Of a stretch of DNA of 6,850 nt, positions 5,911 to 6,850 are shown one piece after another. Source of the stretch: Deltaproteobacteria bacterium (GTDB taxonomy: Bacteria > Desulfobacterota > SM23-61). The stretch is from contig JAOUFX010000152.1 of assembly GCA_029857975.1 (NCBI GenBank), positions 1 through 6,850 of the forward strand, in the 5' to 3' direction. Below the pieces are notes generated by a model. The model saw only the letters and a program-made list of their open reading frames with translations. It searched no databases and was not told where the DNA came from. Made by a program: the position numbers and the translations under genes. Numbering within the stretch: the first letter of the stretch is position 1; each line of letters starts with the position of its first letter.

Positions 5911-6850
5911 ATGAAAGATACATTCTTAAAGTTTATTAAATTTTTCCTCATAATCGCCGCCGTACTGCTGGCTATTTTGCTCATCTTTGGGGCGGTATAT
6001 CTCCTGGACTGGCCGTGGTGGGTTGGTCTCTTCCTCCTGCTGGGCCTGCTGGGCCTGGGCATTGGCCTTCTCTTCCTTAGAAAAATATTACTGAGGCGCC
6101 GGGAGCAGCGCTTCGTTCAGCAGGTCATCGAACAGGATGAAGCTCACGTAAGGAGTCTCGCCGGCAAGGAAAGGGAAGACCTGAAAGAACTTCAGGTTCG
6201 TTGGAAAGAGGCTATCGAGACTTTACGCCGTTCCCACCTGAGAAAGTTCGGCAACCCTCTCTATGTTCTTCCTTGGTATTTGGTGATCGGCGAGAGTGGT
6301 TCGGGAAAAACAACGGCCATCAGCAGCGCCCGTCTTTCCTCCCCGTTTGCCGAGTTCACCCGGACTTCGGGCATATCGGGCACAAGAAATTGTGACTGGT
6401 GGTTTTTTGAACAGGCCGTCATTCTGGATACGGCCGGAAGATACGCCATCCCCATCGACGAAGGGCGGGATAAAGAAGAGTGGCAAAGATTCTTGAACCT
6501 GCTGATCAAATATAGGGTAAAAGAACCCCTGAATGGCTTAATTGTTACGATTGCGGCTGACAAATTAATGGGGGCACCTTCGGAAACCCTGGGAGAGGAT
6601 GCCCGCAATATCCGCCGCCGCATCGAAGAACTGATGCGGGTCCTGGGAACCAAAGTTCCCGTATACATCCTGATAACCAAATGTGACCTGGTTCAAGGGA
6701 TGGCCCAGTTTTGCGACCGCCTTCCTGCCAAAAGTCTGGACCAGGCCATGGGTTTCATTAAGAAAGATTTGGCGACCGATGCTGCGTCCTTTCTGGAACA
6801 GGCTTTTAGCAACATCGGTGAGCATTTACGCCACCTGCGGATCCTTCTTT
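5911..6850 (+). CDS. tssM: T6SS inner-membrane NTPase TssM (IcmF), N-terminal 313 residues
   Basis: ATG 5911 directly follows the tssL TAA, and the frame is open to the right edge. TssM proteins are usually 1100-1200 residues, so about a quarter is seen. TssM spans the inner membrane and reaches TssJ through the periplasm as the core of the membrane complex. Two membrane helices (about 8-32 and 34-56) form the N-terminal hairpin, followed by the cytoplasmic NTPase domain. Walker A G-E-S-G-S-G-K-T is at 127-134, 'G-T-R-N-C-D-W-W-F' at 157-165, Walker B-like 'I-L-D-T-A-G-R-Y' at 171-178 and a G4-like 'T-K-C-D' at 256-259. All nucleotide-binding motifs are intact, unlike TssM homologues that have lost Walker A. 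No strong ribosome site precedes the ATG, so translation is probably coupled to tssL. The large periplasmic part is beyond the window. Confidence 0.95.
   Translation, partial: MKDTFLKFIKFFLIIAAVLLAILLIFGAVYLLDWPWWVGLFLLLGLLGLGIGLLFLRKILLRRREQRFVQQVIEQDEAHVRSLAGKEREDLKELQVRWKEAIETLRRSHLRKFGNPLYVLPWYLVIGESGSGKTTAISSARLSSPFAEFTRTSGISGTRNCDWWFFEQAVILDTAGRYAIPIDEGRDKEEWQRFLNLLIKYRVKEPLNGLIVTIAADKLMGAPSETLGEDARNIRRRIEELMRVLGTKVPVYILITKCDLVQGMAQFCDRLPAKSLDQAMGFIKKDLATDAASFLEQAFSNIGEHLRHLRILL
6037..6060 (+). repeat. Tandem 9-bp repeat in the second tssM membrane helix
   Basis: CTGCTGGGC occurs twice in perfect tandem (6037-6045, 6046-6054) followed by CTGGGC, encoding Leu-Leu-Gly, Leu-Leu-Gly, Leu-Gly. 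Unit gain or loss would keep the frame and change the helix by three residues. It probably just reflects Leu/Gly composition of a membrane segment. Confidence 0.5.

Noticed and set aside
6261..6680. 139-codon open frame on the minus strand inside tssM
   Set aside because: Antisense to the conserved TssM NTPase domain; its peptide is Ser/Arg-rich shadow sequence.

Overview
The window is part of a type VI secretion system (T6SS) locus. All genes read on the + strand, and both ends are cut. The tssJ-tssK-tssL-tssM block encodes the envelope-spanning membrane complex and the baseplate component that docks on it. A TssJ lipoprotein, a TssM inner-membrane NTPase and a DotU-type TssL imply a diderm (Gram-negative) bacterium. 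GC is moderate and drops by eye in the first large gene. The divergent sequences and the cysteine-rich and acidic accessory proteins fit an environmental lineage such as Desulfobacterota better than a classical Pseudomonas or Vibrio. That assignment is an impression, not a proof.

Layout: positions 2-163 hold the last 53 codons of a Hanks-type Ser/Thr protein kinase. A 169-bp gap carries a good sigma70-like promoter (209-238). It precedes a 700-residue protein (333-2435) with a cysteine-rich, probably zinc-binding N-terminal part and an acidic, Pro/Glu-rich tail. The tail carries five copies of a Glu-Thr-hydrophobic(x3)-Ser/Ala-Pro motif. Next (2419-3186) is a 255-residue protein that I read as the C-terminal domain of the T6SS FHA protein TagH/Fha, without any FHA domain. 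Then come tssJ (3170-3712), tssK (3718-5112), an AT-rich intergenic repeat (about 5127-5217), tssL (5233-5910) and the first 313 codons of tssM (5911 to the window end). The order fha-like, tssJ, tssK, tssL, tssM matches the fha1-lip1-hsiJ1-dotU1-icmF1 order of the Pseudomonas aeruginosa H1-T6SS, which supports the TagH call.

How the genes may work together: in the well-studied H1-T6SS, kinase PpkA phosphorylates the FHA protein Fha1 on threonine to switch the machine on. Here the parts appear rearranged. A kinase ends right after its catalytic domain, a separate protein offers five threonine motifs with a hydrophobic +3 residue (a plausible FHA ligand after phosphorylation), and the TagH-type domain lacks its FHA module. 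The most interesting reading is a split threonine-phosphorylation pathway controlling the secretion system, with the 700-residue protein as phospho-scaffold. The FHA partner, if there is one, must be outside this window. Genes from 333 to tssK are tightly packed or overlapping and look like one operon. tssL-tssM sit behind the 120-bp AT-rich repeat but most likely belong to the same transcript.
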